27,537 bases of DNA from an uncultured Oscillospiraceae bacterium (GTDB lineage Bacteria > Bacillota > Clostridia > Oscillospirales > Oscillospiraceae), in NCBI GenBank assembly GCA_934597165.1, contig CAKTQP010000025.1, forward strand, positions 1 to 27,537, given 5' to 3'. Positions 20,333 through 27,510 of the stretch are shown here, piece after piece; position 1 is the stretch's first letter; every line of letters begins with the position of its first letter. The notes under the pieces are model-generated. The model ran no database searches. It was not told where the DNA came from and saw nothing but the letters and a program-made list of their open reading frames with translations. A program made the position numbers and the translations under genes.

Positions 20333-21439
20333 ATGTCATTATTGGAATTGGTCGTCAACCCCAACCCCGGCCGGAAGCTCCTGCCGGACTGCTGCAACCC
20401 AGAGACCTTCGCCGATGTGCGAGCCTTCCACCGCACCTTGCCCGGGTACCAGCCCACCCCGCTGGTGGCGCTGCCCGATCTGGCCAAGGAGCTGGGGGTG
20501 AAGGGGGTCTACATCAAGGATGAGTCCAAGCGCTTTGGCCTCAACGCCTTCAAAGCCCTGGGCGCTTCCTACGCCATCCACAAGCTCTTCCCTGACGGCA
20601 ACGTGGGACTGACCGTCACCGCCACCGACGGCAACCACGGCAAGGGCATGGCCTGGTCCACCCACCGCCTGGGCGGTCATGCCGTGGTCTTCATGCCCGC
20701 CGGCACTGTCGAAAGCCGCGTGGAAGCCATCCGCGCCATCGGCGACACCGAAGTCACCGTCACCGACCTGAACTATGACGGCACCGTGGCCACCGCCGCC
20801 GCCTACGCCAAGGAGCACGGCGGACACCTGGTGCAGGACACCGCTTTCGAAGGCTATGAAGAAGTCCCCCAGAACATCACCCTAGGCTACTCCACCATGG
20901 CCGCAGAAGCCCTGGAAGAACTGGCCGCCCTGGGCGTGGGCGAACCCACCCACACCTTCCTCCAGGCCGGTGTCGGCTCCATGGCCGGCGGCGTGGCCGC
21001 TTACTTGGCGGAGACTTGCAAAAATCCTCCCGCCATGGCCGTGGTGGAGGCATGGGAGTCCGCCTGCGTGCTGGAATCCATCCGCCAGGGCAAGCTGGTC
21101 ACCATTGAGGGTCACACCCAGACCTCCATGGCCGGTCTCAACTGCGGCACTCCCAACCCCCAGGTCATGCCCATCCTCCAGGAGTGGGCGGAGTTCTATC
21201 TCCGCTGCCAGGACGAAGTGACCTTCCGCGCCATGCGCCGCCTGGCACACCCCGGTGCGCACGAGACCGCTGTGGTCTCCGGCGAGTCCGGCGCTTCCGG
21301 CATGGGCGCCTTCCTGGCGGTCATGGACAACCCGGACTACCGCAAAGCCATGGGCTTCGACGAAAACTCCGTCGTCCTCCTGTTCAGCACCGAAGGGGAC
21401 ACCGACCCCGGTCATTACAAAGAAGTCGTGTCCGACTGA
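20333..21439 (+). CDS. dpaL: Diaminopropionate ammonia-lyase
   Basis: A fold-type II PLP enzyme that converts 2,3-diaminopropionate to pyruvate and two ammonia. The 368-residue protein has IKDESKRFGLNAFKALGASY, with Lys74 as the PLP-binding lysine. It also has the ATDGNHGKGMAW substrate loop, the QAGVGSMAGGVAAY phosphate-binding glycine loop and TSMAGLNCGTPN. These match E. coli YgeX, which is about 30 residues longer. I chose ATG 20333 behind AAAGGAAG; the frame begins earlier at a TTG that overlaps the ribosome site. It lies 48 bp after the binding-protein gene and may be co-transcribed with it, giving an uptake-and-degradation pair. Its 3' end overlaps that of the convergent ROK kinase by 25 bp. 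The identification is strong. Confidence 0.92.
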   Translation: MSLLELVVNPNPGRKLLPDCCNPETFADVRAFHRTLPGYQPTPLVALPDLAKELGVKGVYIKDESKRFGLNAFKALGASYAIHKLFPDGNVGLTVTATDGNHGKGMAWSTHRLGGHAVVFMPAGTVESRVEAIRAIGDTEVTVTDLNYDGTVATAAAYAKEHGGHLVQDTAFEGYEEVPQNITLGYSTMAAEALEELAALGVGEPTHTFLQAGVGSMAGGVAAYLAETCKNPPAMAVVEAWESACVLESIRQGKLVTIEGHTQTSMAGLNCGTPNPQVMPILQEWAEFYLRCQDEVTFRAMRRLAHPGAHETAVVSGESGASGMGAFLAVMDNPDYRKAMGFDENSVVLLFSTEGDTDPGHYKEVVSD

Positions 21440-22341
21440 CCGTTCAGCACCAACCGCGCCGCGCCGTATAACCCCGCATCGTTGCCCAGGCTGGCAAACT
21501 CCAGTATGGTGTCAGCAGCAGCGTGAAAAACGCTGTCATCAAAGGTGTCCCGCACCGCGTTGAGCAAGAACCGCCCGGCGGCAGCCACGCCGCCGCCGAT
21601 CAAAATCCCATCCACATCCACCAAGCAGGCCGCATAGCTCAGGGCAAGACCCAGCAGGCGGCCTGCTTCTTTCAGCACCCCCTGCGCATCCTGGTTGCCC
21701 AACTCCGCCAGGTCGCTGACGTCCTTAGCGCTCTCCACCCGCAGCCCAGTCGCCTGCGCCATCCGCACGATGCCGCCAGCGGAAGCGTACTGCTCCAAGC
21801 ACCCCCGCTTGCCGCAGGAACAAAGCTGCGTCTCGTTGGGATTCACCGTCATGTGCCCGATCTCCCCGGCGCTCCCATGGGCACCAGCCAACACGTCCCC
21901 GTGGAGCACCAGACCGCCGCCCACTCCGGTGCCCAAGGTCACCAGCAGCAGACTGTCCATCTCCCGTCCAGCCCCCTGCCAGCACTCGCCCAGGGCAGCC
22001 GCGTTGGCGTCATTGGCCACCCGCACCGGCACACCGTCCAGCAGCTCGGAGAGCTCCTCCGCCACCGGCACAACGCCCCAGCCCAGGTTCACGCACCGGT
22101 TCACCGTGCCGTCTTTCTGCACCGGCCCCGGCACGCCCAGACCAACGCCGGAAATCTGGTTCAAAGGGATGTCCTGCCGCCGGATCCACTTAGAAATCTG
22201 CGGCAAAATGTGCGCCCCGTGGTCACTGGTGTCCGTGGGGATACTGCCCCGGCGGAGCAGGCTGCCGTGGCTGTCGAAAAGCCCCAGTTTGATGGTGGTG
22301 CCGCCTACGTCCACCCCGTAGGCCAAAGCGTTCTCGTTCAT
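21415..22341 (-). CDS. ROK-family sugar kinase (glucokinase-like)
   Basis: An ATP-dependent hexose kinase of the ROK family, 308 residues. The phosphate loop is YGVDVGGTTIKLGLFD (residues 8-23). The catalytic Asp111 lies in VANDANAAALGE, followed by VTLGTGVGGGLV. The zinc site is His153 (GEIGHMTV) with Cys164, Cys166 and Cys171 in CSCGKRGCLEQYAS. It has no N-terminal DNA-binding domain, so it is a kinase rather than a ROK repressor. The start is ATG 22341 with AAGGAGGG. Glucose is the most likely substrate, but other hexoses or N-acetylated sugars are possible. Together with gap and transketolase it adds to the sugar metabolism in this window. Confidence 0.92.
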   Translation of the reverse strand: MNENALAYGVDVGGTTIKLGLFDSHGSLLRRGSIPTDTSDHGAHILPQISKWIRRQDIPLNQISGVGLGVPGPVQKDGTVNRCVNLGWGVVPVAEELSELLDGVPVRVANDANAAALGECWQGAGREMDSLLLVTLGTGVGGGLVLHGDVLAGAHGSAGEIGHMTVNPNETQLCSCGKRGCLEQYASAGGIVRMAQATGLRVESAKDVSDLAELGNQDAQGVLKEAGRLLGLALSYAACLVDVDGILIGGGVAAAGRFLLNAVRDTFDDSVFHAAADTILEFASLGNDAGLYGAARLVLNGQSDTTSL

Positions 22342-22463
22342 GCAGAACCCTCCTTGTTTGGAATTGTTCCCATTATAGCACAGACCGTGCCGCAGGCAGA
22401 CATTTCCACTGGGGAAACCTGCGCTTTTTTTGAACATTCCCCCTTTTTTTGACCAATTTTGTG

Positions 22464-22472
22464 TGCTACAAT
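22464..22472 (+). promoter_or_regulatory. Extended -10 promoter of the transketolase genes
   Basis: TGCTACAAT gives an extended -10 with TG; the -35 region is only a T run (22444-22449). The transcript would start about 55 nt before the first gene. Confidence 0.6.
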
Positions 22473-22532
22473 GGATAAGAAATCTACTTCTGTCTATCAA
22501 AAACTTTACAGAAAAAGGATGAGGAGTTTATT

Positions 22533-23384
22533 ATGACCAATGAAGAACTGCGACAGTTGCAGCTGACCGCCTGCGACGTGCGCAAATGCGTCCTGACTGC
22601 CACCCACAGCGCCAAGTCCGGCCACCCCGGCGGCAGTCTCTCCGCGGCCGACCTGTTCACCTACCTGTACTTCCACGAGCTGCGCATCGACCCCAAGAAC
22701 CCCAAGTGGGAAGACCGGGATCGTTTCGTCCTCTCCAAGGGCCACACCGCCCCCGGCCTGTACGGCGCACTGGCCCTCCGCGGCTACTTCCCCGTGGAGG
22801 ATCTGACCACCCTCCGCCACATCGACAGCTACCTCCAGGGTCACCCCAACATGAACACCGTCCCCGGCATCGATATGTCCACCGGCTCTCTGGGTCAGGG
22901 CATCTCCACCGCTGTGGGCATGGCCAAGGGTGCAAAATACCTGGGCAAGGACGTGAATGTCTACTGCCTGCTGGGCGACGGCGAGATCGCCGAAGGCCAG
23001 GTGTGGGAGGCTTCCCTGTTCGCCGCCCACTACAAGCTGGACAACTTCTGCGCCATCGTGGACGTGAACGGCCTTCAGATCGACGGCCGCACCGCGGACG
23101 TGATGAACACCGAACCCCTGGCGGACAAGTTCGCCGCTTTCGGCTACGACGTGACCGAGATCGACGGCCACGACTTCACCCAGATGGAAGCCGCCTTTGC
23201 CAAATTCCACGCCAACGCCGGCACCGGCAAGCCCACCATGATCCTCATGCACACCACCAAAGGCAAGGGCGTGAGCTACATGGAAGACCAGGCAGGCTGG
23301 CACGGCAAGGCACCCAACGATGACGAATACGCACAGGGCATCCAGGAGCTGGACGCCCTGAGAGCAGAACTGGAGGCGAAGTGA
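22533..23384 (+). CDS. Transketolase, N-terminal (TPP-binding) subunit
   Basis: The thiamine-diphosphate-binding half of transketolase, which moves two-carbon units between sugar phosphates in the non-oxidative pentose phosphate pathway. The 283-residue protein shows SAKSGHPGGSLSAADL, LSKGHTAPGLY, TGSLGQGIS, and the TPP/metal motif GDGEIAEGQVWEA followed by VDVNGLQIDG. Length matches the split form found in many anaerobes and archaea rather than the ~660-residue single chain. The start is ATG 22533 with GAGGAG. The C-terminal subunit begins 1 bp after its stop, so the two are translated together and assemble into one enzyme. Confidence 0.95.
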   Translation: MTNEELRQLQLTACDVRKCVLTATHSAKSGHPGGSLSAADLFTYLYFHELRIDPKNPKWEDRDRFVLSKGHTAPGLYGALALRGYFPVEDLTTLRHIDSYLQGHPNMNTVPGIDMSTGSLGQGISTAVGMAKGAKYLGKDVNVYCLLGDGEIAEGQVWEASLFAAHYKLDNFCAIVDVNGLQIDGRTADVMNTEPLADKFAAFGYDVTEIDGHDFTQMEAAFAKFHANAGTGKPTMILMHTTKGKGVSYMEDQAGWHGKAPNDDEYAQGIQELDALRAELEAK

Positions 23385-23385
23385 G

Positions 23386-24330
23386 ATGGCTGACGTAAAG
23401 AAAATCGCGACTCGTGAGAGCTACGGCAACGCCCTGAAAGCCCTGGGCGGGGAAGTGACCGACCTGGTGGTGCTGGACGCCGACCTGGCGGGCGCTACCA
23501 AGACCAACACCTTCCAGAAAGCATACCCCGACCGTTTCTTCGACTGCGGCATCGCCGAAGCCAACATGGTGGGCGCAGCAGCCGGTCTGGCCACCATGGG
23601 ACTGGTACCCTTTGCCTCCACCTTTGCCATGTTCGCCGCCGGTCGTGCCTATGAGCAGATCCGCAACACCATCGGCTATCCCCACCTGAACGTGAAGATC
23701 GGCGCCACCCACGGCGGCATCTCCGTAGGCGAAGACGGTGCGTCCCACCAGTGCTGCGAGGACTTCGGCCTCATGCGCACCATCCCCGGCATGACCGTCC
23801 TGTGTCCCGCCGACGACGTGGAAGCCACCGCTATGGTTCGCGCTGCTTACGAGCACGTGGGTCCCGTCTATATGCGCTTTGCCCGCCTGGCCACCCCCGT
23901 CTTCCATGACCCAGACCACTACACCTTCCAGATCGGCAAGGGCGAAGTGCTCCGGGACGGCACCGACGTGGCCATCATCGCCACCGGCCTGATGGTCTAC
24001 GAGGCACTGGAAGCGGCCAAGGCACTGGAAGCCGACGGCATCTCCGCTCGAGTCATCAACATGGCCACCATCAAGCCCCTGGACGAAGCCCTGGTGCTCC
24101 AGGCAGCCAAGGAGTGCGGCAAGATCGTCACCGCCGAAGAGCACAACATCATCGGCGGCCTGGGCGAAGCGGTCTGCGCCTGTGTGGCAGAGCAGTGCCC
24201 CGTCCCCGTCAAGCGCATCGGCGTCCAGGACACTTTTGGCCACTCCGGCCCCGCGGTGGATCTGCTCAAGCAGTTCGGTCTGTGCGCAGACAACATCGCA
24301 GCTGTGACCCGCACTTTTGTCGGTAAGTAA
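23386..24330 (+). CDS. Transketolase, C-terminal subunit
   Basis: The pyrimidine-binding and C-terminal half of transketolase, 314 residues. It shows LVVLDADLAGATKT, FFDCGIAEANMVGAAAGLA with the Glu that activates TPP, PFASTFAMFAAGRAYEQIR, and GATHGGISVGEDGASHQ with its conserved histidines. Further on are PADDVEA and the C-terminal TAEEHNIIGGLGEAV. It follows the N-terminal subunit with a 1-bp gap and ends 20 bp before a terminator. The related 1-deoxyxylulose-5-phosphate synthase is ruled out by the split form and by these motifs. Assignment is firm. Confidence 0.95.
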   Translation: MADVKKIATRESYGNALKALGGEVTDLVVLDADLAGATKTNTFQKAYPDRFFDCGIAEANMVGAAAGLATMGLVPFASTFAMFAAGRAYEQIRNTIGYPHLNVKIGATHGGISVGEDGASHQCCEDFGLMRTIPGMTVLCPADDVEATAMVRAAYEHVGPVYMRFARLATPVFHDPDHYTFQIGKGEVLRDGTDVAIIATGLMVYEALEAAKALEADGISARVINMATIKPLDEALVLQAAKECGKIVTAEEHNIIGGLGEAVCACVAEQCPVPVKRIGVQDTFGHSGPAVDLLKQFGLCADNIAAVTRTFVGK

Positions 24331-24350
24331 TCCCTAACCGTAAAATTCTA

Positions 24351-24391
24351 CACCCGGATGGCCTGAAACCCGTGCCATTCGGGTGTTTTTT
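24351..24391 (+). terminator. Terminator of the transketolase operon
   Basis: CACCCGGATGGC and GCCATTCGGGTG pair with small mismatches, followed by TTTTTTT. Confidence 0.85.
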
Positions 24392-24412
24392 CGCCTCGTC
24401 CGTCTTGCTATT

Positions 24413-24440
24413 TTGCCAGAAAAATGATATGCTCTATGAT
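24413..24440 (+). promoter_or_regulatory. Promoter of the 92-residue gene
   Basis: TTGCCA (24413-24418), a 16-bp spacer and TATGAT (24435-24440). It may also drive the CorC-type gene further on. Confidence 0.65.
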
Positions 24441-24502
24441 AGAAGATACTGCACTCCCACGTCCGATGGAATGCAGCGTTTTCTATGCTAGGAGGCACTG
24501 TT

Positions 24503-24781
24503 ATGATCACCGCACATCCCCATTTCTATCTCCCCAACCTCTACACCTTCCAGAACAAGAACACCTTCTACGGCAGTTTAGACGAGCTGCGCTTCCGGGT
24601 GGCCTATCAGGAGGACGAGGAGGCGGGGAAGCAGTTCCACGTCTGCACCTGGCCGGGCCCTTATTGCCTGGCGGAGAGCGAAGTGACAGCGGAGGCGGTC
24701 TTCCCTCTGGACGAAGAGGGCTACCAGGAGGTGCTGGCGTGGTTGGACGCCGCGTATCAGCAAGTACATCCCCAGTCATGA
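24503..24781 (+). CDS. Small soluble protein of unknown function (92 aa)
   Basis: I do not recognise a named family. The 92-residue product begins MITAHPHFYLPNLYTFQNKN and has FYGSLDELRFRVAY, VCTWPGPYCLAESE and FPLDEEGYQEVLAWLDAAYQ. It reads as a compact alpha/beta protein with a helical end. No signal peptide or membrane segment is present. The start is ATG 24503 behind AGGAGG; the ATG at 24485 overlaps that site. It has its own promoter and precedes the CorC-type gene by 70 bp, with a hairpin between them. Its composition and codon use match its neighbours, so it is likely a native gene. Confidence 0.75.
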   Translation: MITAHPHFYLPNLYTFQNKNTFYGSLDELRFRVAYQEDEEAGKQFHVCTWPGPYCLAESEVTAEAVFPLDEEGYQEVLAWLDAAYQQVHPQS

Positions 24782-24800
24782 CCGTGCCCGCCACAACTGA

Positions 24801-24820
24801 CCTGTCCGAGTCCGGACAGG
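24801..24820. promoter_or_regulatory. Perfect hairpin in front of the CorC-type gene
   Basis: CCTGTCCG and CGGACAGG pair around AGTC. There is no T run, so it is not a standard terminator. It lies 31 bp before the start codon of the transporter gene and could affect RNA stability or translation. Confidence 0.5.
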
Positions 24821-24851
24821 ATACCCAAATTAGGAGCGTGATTTTTACTCA

Positions 24852-26114
24852 ATGGACAGTAGCTCAATCGGCATAATCGTTGCGCTGGTATTGCTGGTCA
24901 TCGCCTCAGCGTACTTCTCCGCCACCGAGACCGCCTTTTCCTCTCTGAACAAGATCAGACTGCGGAATATGGCGGACGACGGCAACCGCAAGGCCGAGGC
25001 CACCCTGCGCCTGGCTGAAGATTTTGACCGACTGCTCTCCACCCTTTTGGTGGGCAATAATATTGTCAACATCACCGCCGCCACCCTGGGCACCTTGTTC
25101 TTCACCAAGCTCAGCCCGGAGTATGGCGCCACCATCTCCACCGTGGTCCTGACCTTGGTCATCCTCACCTTCGGGGAGATCAGCCCCAAGACCATCGCCA
25201 AGGAACACGCGGAAGCCTGGGCCATGACGTCCACCCCCTTCCTGCGGGTGCTCTCCACCGTCCTGCGTCCCCTGACCATCCTCTTCAGCTTGCTCCAGAA
25301 GGGCATCGGCAAATTGTTCCACGCCAGCGGCGACCGGGGCATCACCGAAGATGAGCTGATCACCATGGTCTCCACCGCTGAAGACGAAGGGGGCCTGGAT
25401 CAGAACGAAAGCCGCCTCATCCGTTCCGCCATCGAGTTCGGCGACATGGAGGTGGAGGAGATCCTGACGCCCCGGGTGGACATCGTGTCCATCTCCGACC
25501 AGGCCAGCGCCAAGGAGCTGGATGAGCTCATCTCGTCCAACCGCTTCTCCCGCATCCCCGTCTGGCACGACAGCATCGACACCATCATCGGCATGATCCA
25601 CGAGAAGGACTTCCACGAGGCCGAGCTGGGGGACAACGACAGTTGGAAACACCTCATCTCCCCGGTCATCTACGTCACCACCACCTCCCCCGTGGCCGAC
25701 CTGCTGTACGAAATGCAGCGGCGGAAAATGCATATGTCCGTGGTGGTGGACGAGTACGGCGGCACCGAAGGTCTGGTGACCTTGGAGGACATCCTGGAAG
25801 AACTGGTGGGCGAGATCTGGGACGAACACGACGAAGTGGTGGAACGCATCCGGAAACAGGAGGACGGTTCCTACCTCATCTCCTGCTCCGCCAGCATCGA
25901 CGACGTGTTCCAGCTCTTCGACCTGCGGATGGACGACGATATGACCACCCTCTCCGCCTGGGTCATCGACTCCCTGGGGCACATCCCCAAGATCGGCGAC
26001 CAGTTCACCTACGAAAACTTGCAGGTGACCGTGACCAAGCTCCAGCGGATGCGCGTCCTAGAAATCCGCGTGGACGTGCTGCCGGAAGCGGCGGAGGACG
26101 AGGAACAGGAATGA
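24852..26114 (+). CDS. CorC/HlyC-family membrane protein with CNNM and CBS domains
   Basis: A 420-residue member of the hemolysin/CorC/CNNM family, implicated in magnesium (or cobalt) efflux. Residues 1 to ~180 form the DUF21/CNNM membrane domain, with membrane segments near 6-28, 55-75, 88-110 and 125-148 and the signature YFSATETAFSS...R. A CBS pair follows at ~205-320 (EEILTPRVDIVSI, RIPVWHDSIDTIIGMIHEKD, VVVDEYGGTEGLVTLEDILE). A CorC/HlyC C-terminal domain (~335-412) follows. The start is ATG 24852; the closest ribosome site, AGGAG at 24832, is an unusually far 15 nt upstream, with no better in-frame start. It ends at a strong terminator. The family is firm; the ion is inferred from relatives. 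Confidence 0.93.
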   Translation: MDSSSIGIIVALVLLVIASAYFSATETAFSSLNKIRLRNMADDGNRKAEATLRLAEDFDRLLSTLLVGNNIVNITAATLGTLFFTKLSPEYGATISTVVLTLVILTFGEISPKTIAKEHAEAWAMTSTPFLRVLSTVLRPLTILFSLLQKGIGKLFHASGDRGITEDELITMVSTAEDEGGLDQNESRLIRSAIEFGDMEVEEILTPRVDIVSISDQASAKELDELISSNRFSRIPVWHDSIDTIIGMIHEKDFHEAELGDNDSWKHLISPVIYVTTTSPVADLLYEMQRRKMHMSVVVDEYGGTEGLVTLEDILEELVGEIWDEHDEVVERIRKQEDGSYLISCSASIDDVFQLFDLRMDDDMTTLSAWVIDSLGHIPKIGDQFTYENLQVTVTKLQRMRVLEIRVDVLPEAAEDEEQE

Positions 26115-26140
26115 CCTGTGCCCATTGATTTTGTGTAACG

Positions 26141-26170
26141 AAAAGGACACCCAAATGGGTGTCCTTTTTT
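26141..26170 (+). terminator. Terminator of the CorC-type gene
   Basis: GGACACCC and GGGTGTCC flank an AAAT loop, followed by six T. Confidence 0.92.
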
Positions 26171-26250
26171 GCGTCACGAGGCAGATGTTATCAAAATACA
26201 AGCCCCGCAGGGCTCATGAAAGTTTTGCGGAGCTTTTTCAAAAGCGACTA

Positions 26251-26294
26251 GGGTCCAGGGGTGAAACCCCTGGTCGCTGACCGCAGTCAGCGAC
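26251..26294 (+). repeat. Repeat family B, copy 2
   Basis: GGGTCCAGGGG pairs with CCCCTGG around TGAAA, then GTCGCTGAC and GTCAGCGAC flank a CGCA loop. Compare copy 1 at 15938 (-). Confidence 0.72.
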
Positions 26295-26360
26295 GCAGCG
26301 TTAAGAAAACTTGCCAGCGGCAAGTTTTTAGCGTAGGCCATGCCTGTTTTACAGGCATGG
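26294..26360 (+). repeat. Repeat family A, copy 2
   Basis: CGCAGCGTTAAG, the stem AAAACTTGCC/GGCAAGTTTT with AGC loop, TAGCGTAGGC, then CCATGCCTGT/ACAGGCATGG. It starts at the last base of repeat B copy 2. Confidence 0.78.
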
Positions 26361-26382
26361 TGCGTAGGTTTTTGCTGATTTA

Positions 26383-26555
26383 TAAGGGTGAATTTTCGTC
26401 GTAGACGAAAAGAGGGAGAACCCCGCAGCGTTGAGAAAACCTGCCGGGGGCAGGTTTTTAGCGTAGGCCCCGCCTGGTACCAGGCGGGGGGACGGTTCGG
26501 GTAGGAGTAGAGGGAGATGATTTTACTTCTGCATCCCCCGGGGGTTCTCCCTTCT
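26383..26555 (+). repeat. Repeat family C, copy 2, split by repeat A copy 3
   Basis: The left part is AAGGGTGAA, a TTTTCGTC/GACGAAAA hairpin, and AGAGGGAGAACCCC (26411-26424). The matching right arm GGGGGTTCTCCCTTCT lies at 26540-26555. About 115 bp containing repeat A copy 3 occupies the loop, which in copy 1 is only 5 bp. Confidence 0.7.
26424..26489 (+). repeat. Repeat family A, copy 3 (nested)
   Basis: CGCAGCGTTGAG, the stem AAAACCTGCC/GGCAGGTTTT with GGG loop, TAGCGTAGGC, then CCCCGCCTGG/CCAGGCGGGG with a TA loop. Confidence 0.78.
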
Positions 26556-26580
26556 CGTAGCGCATAACGAAAAATGTCCG

Positions 26581-27450
26581 TCATTCCTCCGTCACGTGCA
26601 CATGATTGTTGATATGATCCATACAGTAGCACCGATACCCCGCGCACTTGGAACAGTACCGGAACTCCAGATTGGGATAGTCCGTATCCGTCCGGCCGCA
26701 GACACAGCACTTGTGCAGATAGCCTGTCCGCTGCTGCGCCTGTTTGGCTGCCTGCTTGAAGTGGATGGTCTGACGGGAGTTCTTGTGCTGGAACTGCTGC
26801 TTCTTCCACCGCAGCGCCTCCAGGAGACTGTCGCCGAAGAAGATGAGGTAGTTGAGAATGGCCAAAATGGGCAGCAGCGCCATCATGTACTGATGCTTCC
26901 CCACCATCCGCAATACCTGGTACAGCAGGAAGATGCCATCCAGATAGGCCAGCCACTTCACCCGCACCGGGATGACGTAGCACATGAGCACCTGCATATC
27001 CGGAAACAGGGACGCAAAGGCCAGGAACAGGGACAGGTTGGTGTAGTACATGCTGGTGGTCACCGCCATGCTCAGCCCGTTCAAGGTGGCCAGGAACCCC
27101 ACCACAATGGCCAGCAGGATGCCGGACAGATAGAAGATGTTGAACCGAGGCGTCCCCCACTGCTCCTCCATGCGGGAGCCAATGAAGTAGTAGAAATAAG
27201 TGCTGATGGCAAAGAAGAAAATGTTGCTGCTGGCCTCCGGCACGAAAATGAACGTGACCACCCGCCAAATCTGCCTCTGGAAGATGTACGCAGGCACAAA
27301 GGACAGGATGCCGCTGAAGGTGCCCCGACTGAGCAGATCCATAATGTAAACAGCTACATTGCCAATGACCACCCAGAGGATGAGATTTGGGATGCCGAAC
27401 CGTGGATGGCTGTAGCAGAAGCGATCGATCGCTTGGTTGATTTTTTTCAC
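26581..27450 (-). CDS. Rhomboid-like membrane protein with C-terminal zinc-ribbon-like tail
   Basis: A 289-residue polytopic membrane protein. About six membrane segments span residues ~22-205. The pattern IWRVVTFIFVPEASSN followed by FYYFIGSRMEEQWGTPRFNIFYLSG resembles the first loop and helix of rhomboid-superfamily proteins. However, I find no GxSG serine motif, so it is probably a non-catalytic relative (derlin/TMEM115-like). The C-terminal tail (~237-289) holds CCVCGRTD, YCSKCAGYRCYC and HINNH, a cluster of Cys/His suited to binding zinc. I prefer GTG 27450 (MKKINQAIDRF), 8 nt after GGAGG; ATG 27456 is only 2 nt from that site. It has its own promoter. Rhomboid-like is moderate confidence; the function is unknown. 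Confidence 0.75.
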   Translation of the reverse strand: MKKINQAIDRFCYSHPRFGIPNLILWVVIGNVAVYIMDLLSRGTFSGILSFVPAYIFQRQIWRVVTFIFVPEASSNIFFFAISTYFYYFIGSRMEEQWGTPRFNIFYLSGILLAIVVGFLATLNGLSMAVTTSMYYTNLSLFLAFASLFPDMQVLMCYVIPVRVKWLAYLDGIFLLYQVLRMVGKHQYMMALLPILAILNYLIFFGDSLLEALRWKKQQFQHKNSRQTIHFKQAAKQAQQRTGYLHKCCVCGRTDTDYPNLEFRYCSKCAGYRCYCMDHINNHVHVTEE

Positions 27451-27481
27451 GAACATGACCTCCAAAACAGTGCTTGATGTT

Positions 27482-27510
27482 ATTGTAGCCGGACGAAGGG
27501 GAAAAGTCCA
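27482..27510 (-). promoter_or_regulatory. Promoter of the rhomboid-like gene
   Basis: On the minus strand TGGACT (27505-27510), a 17-bp spacer and TACAAT (27482-27487), 32 bp before the preferred start. Confidence 0.75.

Larger units (their letters stand above)
26115..26580. other. Convergent intergenic region packed with nested hairpin repeats
   Basis: About 465 bp between the CorC-type (+) and rhomboid-like (-) genes contain a terminator, a GCCC/GGGC hairpin (26201-26214), repeat B copy 2, repeat A copies 2 and 3, and repeat C copy 2. No gene was found. Confidence 0.75.
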
